Source: Treponema sp.
Lineage (GTDB): Bacteria > Spirochaetota > Spirochaetia > Treponematales > Treponemataceae
Assembly: GCA_016293645.1 (NCBI GenBank)
Contig: JAEDDW010000027.1
Span: 1 to 22,873, forward strand
Direction of reading: 5' to 3'
Length of the DNA stretch: 22,873 bases
Shown here: positions 8,744 through 16,409 of the stretch, one piece after another
Layout of the letters: each line of letters starts with the position of its first letter
Numbering within the stretch: the stretch's first letter is position 1
The notes under the pieces: model-generated
Seen by the model: only the letters and a program-made list of their open reading frames with translations
Database searches by the model: none
Told to the model about the DNA's origin: nothing
Translations under genes and position numbers: made by a program

Positions 8744-8780
8744 AGAAGGGGCTGTACCACAACGTGGCACAGCCCCTTCT
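8744..8780. terminator. strong shared terminator between the amylase gene and thrC
   Basis: The arms AGAAGGGGCTGT (8744-8755) and ACAGCCCCTTCT (8769-8780) are a perfect 12-bp dyad with a further CCAC/GTGG pairing in the loop. It lies between two convergent genes, 5 bp after one stop and 16 bp from the other. T-runs are short on both sides (CATTTT on plus, ATTTTT upstream of the hairpin on minus), so it could serve both directions imperfectly. Confidence 0.75.
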
Positions 8781-8796
8781 CATTTTCCGTAAAAAT

Positions 8797-10125
8797 CTAG
8801 AACATTCTTCGCAGGTTCAGTGAGTTCAAGATTGAAACCAATGATTCACTGCCGTCTGGTGAAATAACCGGCCTGTCCAAAGAAACAGGTTTAAATGCAG
8901 AAGCAACATTTGCAGTTCTTTCCGGACACTCTCCAAGATTATGCTTGAGGAACTGTTCATCAATGGAAGGCGCATCTCTTGCAACAAGAACCACAGCACC
9001 GTCGCCGCCGTCTGTGACATCACTGCGTCTGCACGCTGCGGCATAGGCTGCCGATGTGTCATGGTCCGCATAGACCTTGTACTTCATGAACAATTTCTTG
9101 CATGCATCATCAATATCGTCTTCTGAAACCTGAGCCGGAAAAACAAAGCTTCTCATCATAAGCGAGTTTGCCTTGAATACCTGTTCAAGACGTTCAATGT
9201 TGGAAGGACTTGCAGGATCCGCAGCAAGCCTTTCATTTACAGGAAGCAGGCTGTCGGTAACCATGCAGTTGCCCTTGGCATCAAGACAGAGGTTTGTTGA
9301 AGACGGAACAATGAATCCGTTTACAGGAAGTGAAAAACGCCAGCCATAAAGTCCCGAAATAAGGTTTCCGTAGTTGCCGGCAGAAAAAGCATAATATATG
9401 TTGCCATTGACTGTTTTCTTCAATCTTGAAAAAGCATAGGTATAGAAAAATGCCTGAGGAAGAAGACGTCCGATATTGGCAGTATTGGCAACAGTCAGAT
9501 GGTATTTTTCAACCAGTTCACGGCTGGCAAAAATTCTGCGCACAAGATTACGGCAGTCCTCAATAGTTCCGTCGACCTCAACAGGGAAAATATTGCCTCC
9601 ATTCCAGACAAAATCGCTTTCGTCCATACCACGGAGACTTCCCTTTGGGCAAAGAAGTACCGACTTGAGAAGTTTCTTGTCCTTCATCGCCTTGGCCATA
9701 CAGGCACCAAGTTCGCCTGTAGTCGCATCAAGAAGAATTGCCTTTTCTCCATCAAGCTGAAGGATTGTTTCAAGAGTTGCTGTAAGATAGGAAACTCCAT
9801 AATCCTTGAAAGTACCAGTGGCACCGTTGTAAAGCTCAAGAAGGAAAAGGTTTTCATCAAGCTGTCTGAATTCAGGATTGTTCTTGAAAGCCCTTGTTGC
9901 GATGGTCTCACAGATGATTGGGCTGAATTCATCATTGATCATGGCAGAAGTAAGTGCGCCCGCCAACGATGAGAATGATGTGTTTTCATCTGCGTATAGA
10001 ATCCAGCGGCGAAGATCAACGGAATCTTCCGGTACATACAAACCGCCGTCAGAAGGCATGCAGTCAAGAACAGCCTTCTTGAATCCCGCTTTGTTATTGC
10101 TGTCGCGGGTACTGAAAAATTTCAT
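8797..10125 (-). CDS. thrC: threonine synthase
   Basis: This PLP enzyme converts O-phosphohomoserine to threonine, the last step of threonine synthesis. The 442-residue length is close to E. coli ThrC (428). The N-terminus FSTRDSNNKAGFKKAVLDCMPSDGGLYVPE is the ThrC-specific opening. The PLP Lys is Lys107 in TGTFKDYG, and the phosphate loop region follows as DATTGELGA. ThrC normally has a longer FHGPT-like motif before the Lys, shortened here to YNGATGTFKD, which belongs to the same fold class. The ATG at 10125 has GAGGGG just upstream on the minus strand. It lies 34 bp after the hisA-hisIE gene, so the two are probably one operon, an amino-acid biosynthesis pairing. It ends 16 bp from the strong shared hairpin. 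Confidence 0.93.
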   Translation of the reverse strand: MKFFSTRDSNNKAGFKKAVLDCMPSDGGLYVPEDSVDLRRWILYADENTSFSSLAGALTSAMINDEFSPIICETIATRAFKNNPEFRQLDENLFLLELYNGATGTFKDYGVSYLTATLETILQLDGEKAILLDATTGELGACMAKAMKDKKLLKSVLLCPKGSLRGMDESDFVWNGGNIFPVEVDGTIEDCRNLVRRIFASRELVEKYHLTVANTANIGRLLPQAFFYTYAFSRLKKTVNGNIYYAFSAGNYGNLISGLYGWRFSLPVNGFIVPSSTNLCLDAKGNCMVTDSLLPVNERLAADPASPSNIERLEQVFKANSLMMRSFVFPAQVSEDDIDDACKKLFMKYKVYADHDTSAAYAAACRRSDVTDGGDGAVVLVARDAPSIDEQFLKHNLGECPERTANVASAFKPVSLDRPVISPDGSESLVSILNSLNLRRMF

Positions 10126-10159
10126 CTATAAAATCCCCTCTTTTATTGAATCGTCTTTC

Positions 10160-11458
10160 CTATTTTTTATGGCGACGGTCAAGTTCGTTGTAAACATCCT
10201 GCCAGGTAACACCTTCTTTGTACATAAGAACGCTCACAAAATAAAGGAGATCAGCTGCCTCCCAGATGACTTCGTCTTTGCCTTCTGCCTCGCAGATTTC
10301 TTCCGCCTCTTCTTCTACTTTCTCGCGGACACGTTTGTCATTGAGAGTTGCTGTATAGCTGCCCGGACGTGGGTTAGCAAAACGTTCCGAAATTGTTCCG
10401 TAGAGACGTTCCATAGAACTTTTTTCATCAGGCTCTGCACCAAAGCAAGTGAAGCTGCCTGTATGACATACACCACCATGAGGAATGACAGTAGCAAGGA
10501 TTGTATCCCTGTCACAATCAACACGCATCTTTACAACTTCAAGGAAATGACCGCTTGTCTCACCCTTTGTCCAAAGAACATTTCTTGTACGGCTGAAGAA
10601 CGTAAGCTTTCCTGTTTCAAAAGTCTTTGCAACCGCTTCCTTGTTTGAATATCCCATCATGAGGACTTCGCCATTGATGCTCTGTGCAATGACAGGAATC
10701 ATTCCGTCTGTCTTTTCCCAGTCAAGGCATGCCATGAAGCTGTCCTTGAGTGAAACGGCACCGGTGTAAAGGGCCATTCCAAGCTGAACGTCACAACCGA
10801 GTTTCTCAAGTTCCGCAATCTGCTCAAGACTGTTTACACCGCCTGCTGCAACAACACGGCACTTCACTGCTTCACGGAGCTGACGGCACATGTTCATGTC
10901 GGTACCCTGCATGCAGCCTTCCTTCTCAACACATGTGAAAAGAAGTTCAGAAGCATATTTTTCCGCTTCCTTTGCACCCTCGATGAGGGAAATGTTTGCA
11001 GTCTCAGTCCAACCCTTGAGGGCAATCTTTCCATTAATGGCATCAACAGAGATGATGACGCGCTGCTTGCCGATGGCTGCAACAAGTTCCTCAAGGAATG
11101 CTGCGTTAAGGATAGGATCGCTGTCAGCCTTACGGTCTGCATTCCATGCCGCAGATCCAACAATGACTTTTTCGGCTCCAAGGGAGATGAGTTCCTTAGC
11201 TTTCTTTACGTCACGGATTCCGCCGCCTACGCGAACGTTTCCCTTTCTCAAAAGTGACTTCAAGAGTTCAGTATTTGGTGTATTGCCCTTTGCATCTGTA
11301 TTGCGCAAAGCCTGGTCAAGGTCGATGATCGCAACTTCTCCGTATTTATTGAAGTCTGCGATCAAAGCATCAGCATCATCACGCTGGAGAACAAGATCCT
11401 TGCCATTTTTCAACTGGACAACATGTCCGTCTTTCATATCAATAGAAGCTATTACCAT
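10160..11458 (-). CDS. hisA-hisIE: HisA-HisI-HisE trifunctional fusion for histidine biosynthesis
   Basis: Three successive domains cover steps 2, 3 and 4 of histidine synthesis in one 432-residue cytoplasmic chain. Residues 1-245 are a HisA-type beta/alpha barrel (ProFAR isomerase), with Asp7 in IDMKDG, VGGGIR at 77-82, Asp139 in SVDAINGK and Thr175 as the expected catalytic positions. Residues 252-345 are HisI (phosphoribosyl-AMP cyclohydrolase), with WTKGETSGH at 296-304, DCDRD at 314-318 and GVCHTGS at 329-335 supplying metal ligands. Residues 349-432 are HisE (phosphoribosyl-ATP pyrophosphatase), with EEEAEE at 382-387 and EAADLLYF at 400-407. HisIE fusions are common; joining HisA in front is less so. 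The isomerase loop reads TCVEKEGC where DG is usual. The start ATG lies 8 nt after a TATAAA box, so the mRNA may be leaderless. It is followed by thrC. Confidence 0.92.
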   Translation of the reverse strand: MVIASIDMKDGHVVQLKNGKDLVLQRDDADALIADFNKYGEVAIIDLDQALRNTDAKGNTPNTELLKSLLRKGNVRVGGGIRDVKKAKELISLGAEKVIVGSAAWNADRKADSDPILNAAFLEELVAAIGKQRVIISVDAINGKIALKGWTETANISLIEGAKEAEKYASELLFTCVEKEGCMQGTDMNMCRQLREAVKCRVVAAGGVNSLEQIAELEKLGCDVQLGMALYTGAVSLKDSFMACLDWEKTDGMIPVIAQSINGEVLMMGYSNKEAVAKTFETGKLTFFSRTRNVLWTKGETSGHFLEVVKMRVDCDRDTILATVIPHGGVCHTGSFTCFGAEPDEKSSMERLYGTISERFANPRPGSYTATLNDKRVREKVEEEAEEICEAEGKDEVIWEAADLLYFVSVLMYKEGVTWQDVYNELDRRHKK

Positions 11459-11466
11459 GCGTCCAT

Positions 11467-11496
11467 TTTATAAAAAATCTTACTAAAACACAACAA
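11467..11496 (-). promoter_or_regulatory. promoter for hisA-hisIE-thrC
   Basis: On the minus strand TTGTTG (11496-11491), an 18-bp spacer and TATAAA (11472-11467) form a sigma70-like promoter. The hisA ATG begins at 11458, so the predicted transcript would have at most a few leader bases. No ribosome-binding site is visible. Confidence 0.45.
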
Positions 11497-11541
11497 ACAC
11501 CAAAGAACCTTGGAGTTCCGGCTGAATCCTCATTTTTTTGT

Positions 11542-11569
11542 TTTCAATCCGGCATTTTCCTACTATAAT
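11542..11569 (+). promoter_or_regulatory. promoter for the mla operon
   Basis: A perfect TATAAT lies at 11564-11569 with a weak TTTCAA -35 at 11542-11547 (16-bp spacer). The mlaE ATG at 11580 is 10 nt after the hexamer, which leaves almost no leader, and no ribosome-binding site is seen. Confidence 0.5.
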
Positions 11570-11579
11570 TACAGTCATA

Positions 11580-12359
11580 ATGTTAAAAAAGTTTGGAAAA
11601 TTCATCAGAGGGAGATTTTCTTCTTCCGGATATCTGCTTGGCTACATCGGCCGGGTTTTCAAGACCTCATTCTTCTTTCTGACGCATGAGAAATCAGCAA
11701 GAAAAATTCTCATAATGCAGCTTCTGTTTACCTTCATAGAAGCTCTTCCCCTCATTGCCCTTCTCTCTACTGCACTTGGTTCAGCAATCTACCTTATCGG
11801 CTACAAATTCCTCCTTTCCTTTGGACGTGAAAGCCTCATATACAAAGTTCTCGTAATGACAATAGTTCAGGAAATAGGGCCTCTTCTTGTCGCATTTGTC
11901 GTGACAGCACGTTCGGCCACCGCCATAGCAACTGAAATCGGCGGCATGGTGATCAGCCATCAGATCGAAAGCTACATTTCGTTTGGAATCGATCCCATCA
12001 GCTATCTTGTAGCTCCTCGATTCCTTGGCGTAACGGCATCTGTTTTTTTTCTCAACCTCTATTTCTGTCTGTGCGGAACTTTCGGGCCTTTCCTTGCTTC
12101 ACTCATACTCAATCCCGTACAGGCATCGGACTACCTTTCTGGAATTTTCAGAAGCTTTGACCTCATGTCCATCTGGGTTTCCATCGTGAAAAGCATTGTC
12201 TTTGGAATGATTGTCTCCATCGCATCCACATATTTCGGTTTCAATGTTGAACGCGCGTCTACGGAAGTTCCGGTTGCAGGGATTGCATCGGTAACAAAAT
12301 CCTTCATGTTCATCATTGTCGCAGACGTATTGATAATAATCATGGTAGCCATGAGGTAG
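11580..12359 (+). CDS. mlaE: MlaE-family lipid ABC transporter permease
   Basis: This 259-residue inner-membrane protein is the permease of an MCE-type phospholipid transporter linking inner and outer membranes. Typical family stretches are IEALPLIALLST near the start, VLVMTIVQEIGPLLVAFVVTARSATAIATEIGGM in the centre and IVFGMIVSIASTYFG late. The central EIGP...ARS..A.E.G segment is the MlaE hallmark. Five to six hydrophobic segments are present. A longer reading from a TTG at 11538 is possible, but ATG 11580 fits the family N-terminus and avoids translating the TATAAT box. It is followed after 8 bp by the ATPase and then the MCE substrate-binding subunit, the usual order. Genes for MlaB and MlaC partners are not in the window. 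Confidence 0.9.
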   Translation: MLKKFGKFIRGRFSSSGYLLGYIGRVFKTSFFFLTHEKSARKILIMQLLFTFIEALPLIALLSTALGSAIYLIGYKFLLSFGRESLIYKVLVMTIVQEIGPLLVAFVVTARSATAIATEIGGMVISHQIESYISFGIDPISYLVAPRFLGVTASVFFLNLYFCLCGTFGPFLASLILNPVQASDYLSGIFRSFDLMSIWVSIVKSIVFGMIVSIASTYFGFNVERASTEVPVAGIASVTKSFMFIIVADVLIIIMVAMR

Positions 12360-12367
12360 CAGAACAG

Positions 12368-13042
12368 ATGGCTCTTTTTTCCTTAGAAAACATTACATGC
12401 TATTCACGCAACATGACTCCACTGCTTAAAGGTGTTTCCTTTGACATTGAAAAAGGTTCCGTGATTCAGCTGGACGGGAAATCAGGAAGCGGAAAATCAA
12501 CGTTGATAAAGATCACCGCGGGAATTCTTGTTCCCACATCGGGGACAGTATATTTTGAAGGCACCGACATCCACAGAATGAACGACAGGCAGAACAAAGC
12601 TTTCAGAAAAAAAATGGCCTTCATCTTCCAGGACTCAGCCCTTTGGGCAAACCAGAATATCTTTCAGAATCTTTCGCTTCCATTGCAGATCCATCATCCG
12701 GACATGCCACTGCAGGACAGGATCCAGGAAGTAAAAAACATCTGTCACCTTGTAAACTACGAACGCTCCCTTGAACTCAGACCAGCCGACCTTTCCATGG
12801 GAGAACAGAAAAAAGTCGCTTTTGCCAGAGCGTTGATATTGAGACCAGAGATCCTTTTCCTTGATGAAGTGACGGAATCTCTTGATGTAAAAGCTGTCTC
12901 AAACGTTCTTGAGATCCTGCACAATTTCGTGGATGCTGGAAACACAATGGTCTACATCAGTCATAGACCTGGTTTTGTAAAGGAATTTCCCGCAAGAAAA
13001 ATAGTTATGAAAGAGGGACTCATAAATGAAATTCAAGATTAA
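12368..13042 (+). CDS. mlaF: MlaF-like ABC transporter ATPase
   Basis: This 224-residue cytoplasmic ATPase should energise MlaE. Walker A is GKSGSGKST (residues 37-45), the Q-loop is IFQDSALW (Gln88), Walker B is ILFLDEVTESLD (Asp166, Glu167) and the switch His is His199 in YISHR. The signature reads LSMGEQ at 142-147 instead of LSGGQ, a change of the first Gly of the motif to Met. The C-terminal extension of E. coli MlaF is lacking, so the chain is shorter than the usual 260-270. GAGG stands 11 nt before the ATG. The stop overlaps the mlaD start by 17 nt, which implies translational coupling. Confidence 0.88.
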   Translation: MALFSLENITCYSRNMTPLLKGVSFDIEKGSVIQLDGKSGSGKSTLIKITAGILVPTSGTVYFEGTDIHRMNDRQNKAFRKKMAFIFQDSALWANQNIFQNLSLPLQIHHPDMPLQDRIQEVKNICHLVNYERSLELRPADLSMGEQKKVAFARALILRPEILFLDEVTESLDVKAVSNVLEILHNFVDAGNTMVYISHRPGFVKEFPARKIVMKEGLINEIQD

Positions 13043-13979
13043 GCATGCCGATCAGATTGTCGGATTGTTTTCGCTCATCGCCATCGTTGGATTGATTGCA
13101 CTGATTTTTTCCATAGGCGTGACGCAGAAATGGTTTGAGAAAAAATACAGCTATTACAGCATCTTTGAGAATTCCAGTGGCCTCGCCGTCGGAAAGGAAC
13201 TGACATACAAAGGTTTTTCCATTGGAAAAGTAAAATCCATCTCCCTCGAAGGATCCATGGTGCGCGTAAACTACTACATCCTTGCCGAATATGCGGAATA
13301 TGTACGTCAGTATTCTCTTGTTGAATTTGCATCAAGTCCATTCGGTTCATCCTTTGTTTTCCATTCTGGAGAAGGTACGGAACTCATAGAAAGCGGAAGT
13401 GAAATCTACAGGACAGATTCGGCGGAAGGTCTTGATTACATCGCAAAAGGAAAGATCTACATAGAAGGAAGTTCTGATTCAATTGCCCTCATCCTGAACA
13501 AGGTGACATCCCTCGTCGACAACGTGAACTTCTTCATTTCCCAGCTGAACGAAGCATTCACGGGAACGGACAAGACGGAACTGGGACGGTTCTTCAAAAA
13601 CCTGGACAACGTCATCGCAGACGCAGACGGAATTCTTTCAGGTACAGGCGGAACTGAAATAAACAAAATCCTTGCAAACATCTCAGACATTCTCGCGGAA
13701 ATCAACACCGACGGAATAACATCTATTCTTGGTCCTGAACTTTCAAAAAACATCGAAACCATTCTTGGAAACCTTGAATCGGTATCAAAGAATGCCTCCC
13801 ACCTCATGGGCAATGTCGATCCTCAGGTAAACGAACTTCTTACCCAGCTGAACCAGGCCCTTGTTCAGGTAAGGGACATCCTCAGCGGTGTAAAAAACAT
13901 TGGCTTCATAAACAAGCGCATTGAGGAACGTTCCACATCCAACACAAGCACAATCCAGCTTAGAAACACGGAGTTCTGA
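13026..13979 (+). CDS. mlaD: MlaD/MCE-domain lipid-binding subunit
   Basis: The 317-residue protein is anchored by one N-terminal transmembrane helix (about residues 10-32, IVGLFSLIAIVGLIALIF). An MCE domain follows at about 40-115, with the typical YSIFENSSGLAVGKELTYKGFSIGKV opening. The remainder, roughly 150-310, is helical with many Asn/Leu and ends in a coil resembling the tail of hexameric MCE proteins that form a lipid channel across the periplasm. AGAGGG lies 8 nt before the ATG, and the gene overlaps mlaF by 17 nt and the next gene by 1 nt. Substrate is inferred to be phospholipid from the family. It is longer than E. coli MlaD (about 180), closer to the MCE proteins of spirochaetes and other non-enteric bacteria. 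Confidence 0.88.
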   Translation: MKFKIKHADQIVGLFSLIAIVGLIALIFSIGVTQKWFEKKYSYYSIFENSSGLAVGKELTYKGFSIGKVKSISLEGSMVRVNYYILAEYAEYVRQYSLVEFASSPFGSSFVFHSGEGTELIESGSEIYRTDSAEGLDYIAKGKIYIEGSSDSIALILNKVTSLVDNVNFFISQLNEAFTGTDKTELGRFFKNLDNVIADADGILSGTGGTEINKILANISDILAEINTDGITSILGPELSKNIETILGNLESVSKNASHLMGNVDPQVNELLTQLNQALVQVRDILSGVKNIGFINKRIEERSTSNTSTIQLRNTEF

Positions 13980-14854
13980 TGATGAAAAAACGCAGCCTTA
14001 AGATATTTTCAATTCTCCTTATCCTATTGTCACTCCCGACACTTTCATTTGGAGCAAAACCCAAAAAACCTATGAAGGTTTCTGCAATCATGGAAAATGC
14101 TTCCGGCATCTACGAGCTTGCCAACTCCGAAATCGCTTCGGCACATTACCTGCAGGCGGAAGAACATCTTGACGAGGCGGCGAAACTGTCCTTTTCTGTG
14201 GACAACACGGACCTTCTCTGCAAGATCTCCCTTTCGCGCGCCGTCATCAAATATTACACGAATTCGTCTCCGGATGAGTACCTTGCCAAGGCAAAAAAAT
14301 ACGCATCAAGATCAACTGACGGCGCTTTTCTTTTGGCTGTCTGCCGCCTCTATGAGATGGATCTTGTCAGTTCAACAGCGGACCTTAATTCCCTTGCGGA
14401 ACTTGAAAAACAGTTTCTGAAGCAACCTTACTATCTATCCTACCTGTATAGGATCAAAGGTAACCATCTTGCGAGAAATTCGGAATACAAAAAGGCTGAA
14501 CTTGCATACCTCAAGGCGGCAGAAATCCATGTCAGCGAAGCCTACATCACAGAGATAGGACTGGACTGGTACTCAATTGCAAGAATGAGAAGCATCGACG
14601 GAAACAAAAAAGGTGCCCTTGAAGCAATCGAAAACGCCTTGAAATATGACAGGGATGCGGAAAACACCTCGGCCATAGCAAGTGACTATTTCGCAAGGGC
14701 AATGATCCTGGTAAAAGGAAATCCGGATAAGGAAGAAATAGAATCAGCCATTGACGATGCCGACTGGGCAAGGGAAATCTTTATTTCCGGTGGATATGAC
14801 GCCATGGCGGAAAAATGCCGGCTTTTCATTGAAGGTCATTCCGGCACCAACTGA
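13979..14854 (+). CDS. exported helical-repeat (TPR-like) protein of the mla operon
   Basis: This 291-residue protein has a signal peptide (MMKKRSLKIF, hydrophobic core, cleavage near SFGA at about residue 26) and no lipobox Cys, so it should be periplasmic. The mature part is made of paired helices rich in Ala, Tyr and Leu, such as SAHYLQAEEHLDEAAKL, NSEYKKAELAYLKAAEIH and GNKKGALEAIENALKYD, which look like tetratricopeptide repeats. Such proteins are usually scaffolds. The ATG overlaps the mlaD stop (ATGA), with GGAG at 13970-13973, so it is made with the transporter and may be an accessory factor. No clear MlaC similarity is seen. The function is unknown. Confidence 0.7.
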   Translation: MMKKRSLKIFSILLILLSLPTLSFGAKPKKPMKVSAIMENASGIYELANSEIASAHYLQAEEHLDEAAKLSFSVDNTDLLCKISLSRAVIKYYTNSSPDEYLAKAKKYASRSTDGAFLLAVCRLYEMDLVSSTADLNSLAELEKQFLKQPYYLSYLYRIKGNHLARNSEYKKAELAYLKAAEIHVSEAYITEIGLDWYSIARMRSIDGNKKGALEAIENALKYDRDAENTSAIASDYFARAMILVKGNPDKEEIESAIDDADWAREIFISGGYDAMAEKCRLFIEGHSGTN

Positions 14855-14878
14855 TCTATTGACCTTATGACGCCAAAT

Positions 14879-14909
14879 TCGTTAACCTATTGATATTAAT
14901 GGTTAACAA
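14879..14909. promoter_or_regulatory. BirA operator overlapping the birA start codon
   Basis: The half-sites TCGTTAACC (14879-14887) and GGTTAACAA (14901-14909) match as an inverted repeat at 8 of 9 positions, separated by 13 bp. The BirA consensus is TTGTAAACC or TTGTTAACC with a spacer of about 14-16 and the inverted half-site, so the bases fit well and the spacer is slightly short. The right arm covers the last base of the birA ATG (14899-14901) and the next codons. Binding of the biotinyl-AMP-loaded repressor would therefore block birA and probably the downstream biotin genes. Confidence 0.8.
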
Positions 14910-15852
14910 AAAAACTTCGACAAAATCCAAAATTCTCGAAATTCTTCGCAACAGCAGCAACCCTGTAACAGGGGACGTTATTGCCGGTGAAACCGGAGTA
15001 TCAAGGGTTGCCGTGTGGAAAGCCGTCCAATCACTTCAGAATTCAGGTTATGACATACAGTCCAACAGAAATGGCTATGTTCTTTCAAAGGATCTTGAAG
15101 ACAGCCTTTACCCATGGGAATTCGGAAAAGGTGAATCCAGTTTTTCCCATTTCACAGAAACAGATTCAACCATGATCCAGGGACGCATTGCAGCAGAAAA
15201 CTGCGAAAAAGGTGAACTGAAAGTAATTACCGCGGACATCCAGACAATGGGTCAGGGACATGCAGACCATAAATGGACGACAACAAAAGGATCCATTGCA
15301 TGCACCATGGTCTCAAAGGAAAATGTTCCGCTTTATGAAAGCCACAGATTCGTCATGGCATGTCAGATCGCCGCGGCAAAAACACTTGAAAGACACAGCG
15401 GAAGAAAAATTTTTCTGAGATGGCCAAATGACATATGGACAGACAAAGGAAAGGCCGGTGGAATTCTTGACGATTTAAGCGCGACAGGTTCTTTCACAAA
15501 CTGGATAAATCTTGGTCTTGGTATAAACCTTTCCTCAAAACCAAAGCTCAAGGAGACAGACTGCATCTTTGCCCCGGATACGAAAATTCCGAGAAAGGAA
15601 ATTCTTAAAGAAATTGTGGATGAACTTAAAAACGGATTCAACCTGGCAAAGGAAAGCAACAGCGATCTTGAAATGCTATGGTGCCTCTATTGCCCCGACA
15701 TCGGGAAAAAGTTCCGGCTTAAGGATTCTGAAAAGTCCATTGTCTTCAAGGGAATAAACTCATATGGTTTTGCAATTACGGAATGCAGGGGAGAAGAAAG
15801 ATTCTACCCGCCCTGCTCCATAAATTTATTGAAAACGGAGTATTTAAAATGA
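14899..15852 (+). CDS. birA: bifunctional biotin-protein ligase and biotin operon repressor
   Basis: The protein activates biotin to biotinyl-AMP, transfers it to the biotin carrier lysine of carboxylases, and when free binds DNA as a repressor. It has 317 residues from ATG 14899; a TTG at 14890 gives three more, but neither has a ribosome-binding site. Residues 8-63 are a winged helix-turn-helix (GDVIAGETGVSRVAVWKAVQSL). The ligase domain has RWPNDIW (174-180), KAGGIL with the conserved Lys (185-190) and GLGIN (206-210). The C-terminal SH3-like part is at about 265-317. The adenylate loop, GRGRRGRKW in E. coli, reads GQGHADHKW at 118-126, so both Arg118 and Arg119 equivalents are lost. A matching operator covers its own start codon. 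The stop overlaps bioY (ATGA), with GGAG before it. Confidence 0.9.
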   Translation: MVNKKTSTKSKILEILRNSSNPVTGDVIAGETGVSRVAVWKAVQSLQNSGYDIQSNRNGYVLSKDLEDSLYPWEFGKGESSFSHFTETDSTMIQGRIAAENCEKGELKVITADIQTMGQGHADHKWTTTKGSIACTMVSKENVPLYESHRFVMACQIAAAKTLERHSGRKIFLRWPNDIWTDKGKAGGILDDLSATGSFTNWINLGLGINLSSKPKLKETDCIFAPDTKIPRKEILKEIVDELKNGFNLAKESNSDLEMLWCLYCPDIGKKFRLKDSEKSIVFKGINSYGFAITECRGEERFYPPCSINLLKTEYLK

Positions 15853-16406
15853 ACAGCAAATTCAAGAAACTTGTATTGAGCGCACTTTTTGCGGCTTTGA
15901 CTGCGGCAGGATGCTTCATCATCATTCCTCTTCCAGGCGGAATTCCAATCGTCATCCAGGACATGATGGCCATGCTGTCCGGACTTGTTCTAGGTCCTCT
16001 TTACGGAACCATTTCAGTGGCCGTGTTCCTCGTTCTTGGTGCAATTGGACTTCCTGTCTTTTCAGGAAAAGCCGGACTTCATGTACTGACTTCAGGTCCA
16101 TCCTGCGGCTTTCTTATAGGATACATGGTCGGAGCATTTGTCGGAGGAATGATACTTTCAATTCTTCTAAAGCGCGATGAAGAACATTCAAACTCGAGGC
16201 AGTATGTTTCAATTTTCATCGCAGCCCTTGCTGCAACAGTAACCGTATTCCTTCTTGGAATTCTCGGATTCATGCACGTGACAGGCAAATCCTTTACGGA
16301 ATCAATACCGTTCATAGTTCTTCCATTCATACCTGGGAATACAATCAAACTTGTACTGATGGTCTTTCTTACAAAGAAACTCCGACGCACCGTGATGCTT
16401 GGCTAG
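15849..16406 (+). CDS. bioY: biotin transporter substrate-binding S component
   Basis: This 185-residue membrane protein is the biotin-specific S subunit of an ECF importer. Start ATG 15849 overlaps the birA stop and has GGAG 8 nt upstream; a longer reading from 15783 only extends into birA. The family motif GLPVFSGKAGLHVLTSGPSCGFLIGYMVGAF is at about 61-91, and about six hydrophobic segments are present. LPGGIPIVIQDMM at 28-40 is also typical. BioY usually has GPTGGY at the second Gly cluster; here it is GPSCGF. The following ATPase and T component genes provide the energy-coupling module, making this a self-contained BioMNY type and not one dependent on a shared module. Confidence 0.93.
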   Translation: MNSKFKKLVLSALFAALTAAGCFIIIPLPGGIPIVIQDMMAMLSGLVLGPLYGTISVAVFLVLGAIGLPVFSGKAGLHVLTSGPSCGFLIGYMVGAFVGGMILSILLKRDEEHSNSRQYVSIFIAALAATVTVFLLGILGFMHVTGKSFTESIPFIVLPFIPGNTIKLVLMVFLTKKLRRTVMLG

Positions 16407-16409
16407 TCT

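Noticed and set aside
8163..8783. Long minus-strand open frames (up to 206 codons) rich in Phe, Val and Ser
   Set aside because: They are the antisense of the Lys/Ala/Thr repeat tail; low complexity keeps the frames open. They run across the terminator and have no family features.
9878..10648. 256-codon plus-strand frame across thrC and hisA-hisIE
   Set aside because: It is antisense to two confidently identified genes and crosses their intergenic gap.
15783..15848. N-terminal extension of BioY from 15783
   Set aside because: It lies wholly in the end of birA, is not hydrophobic like the family start, and a good ribosome-binding site precedes ATG 15849.
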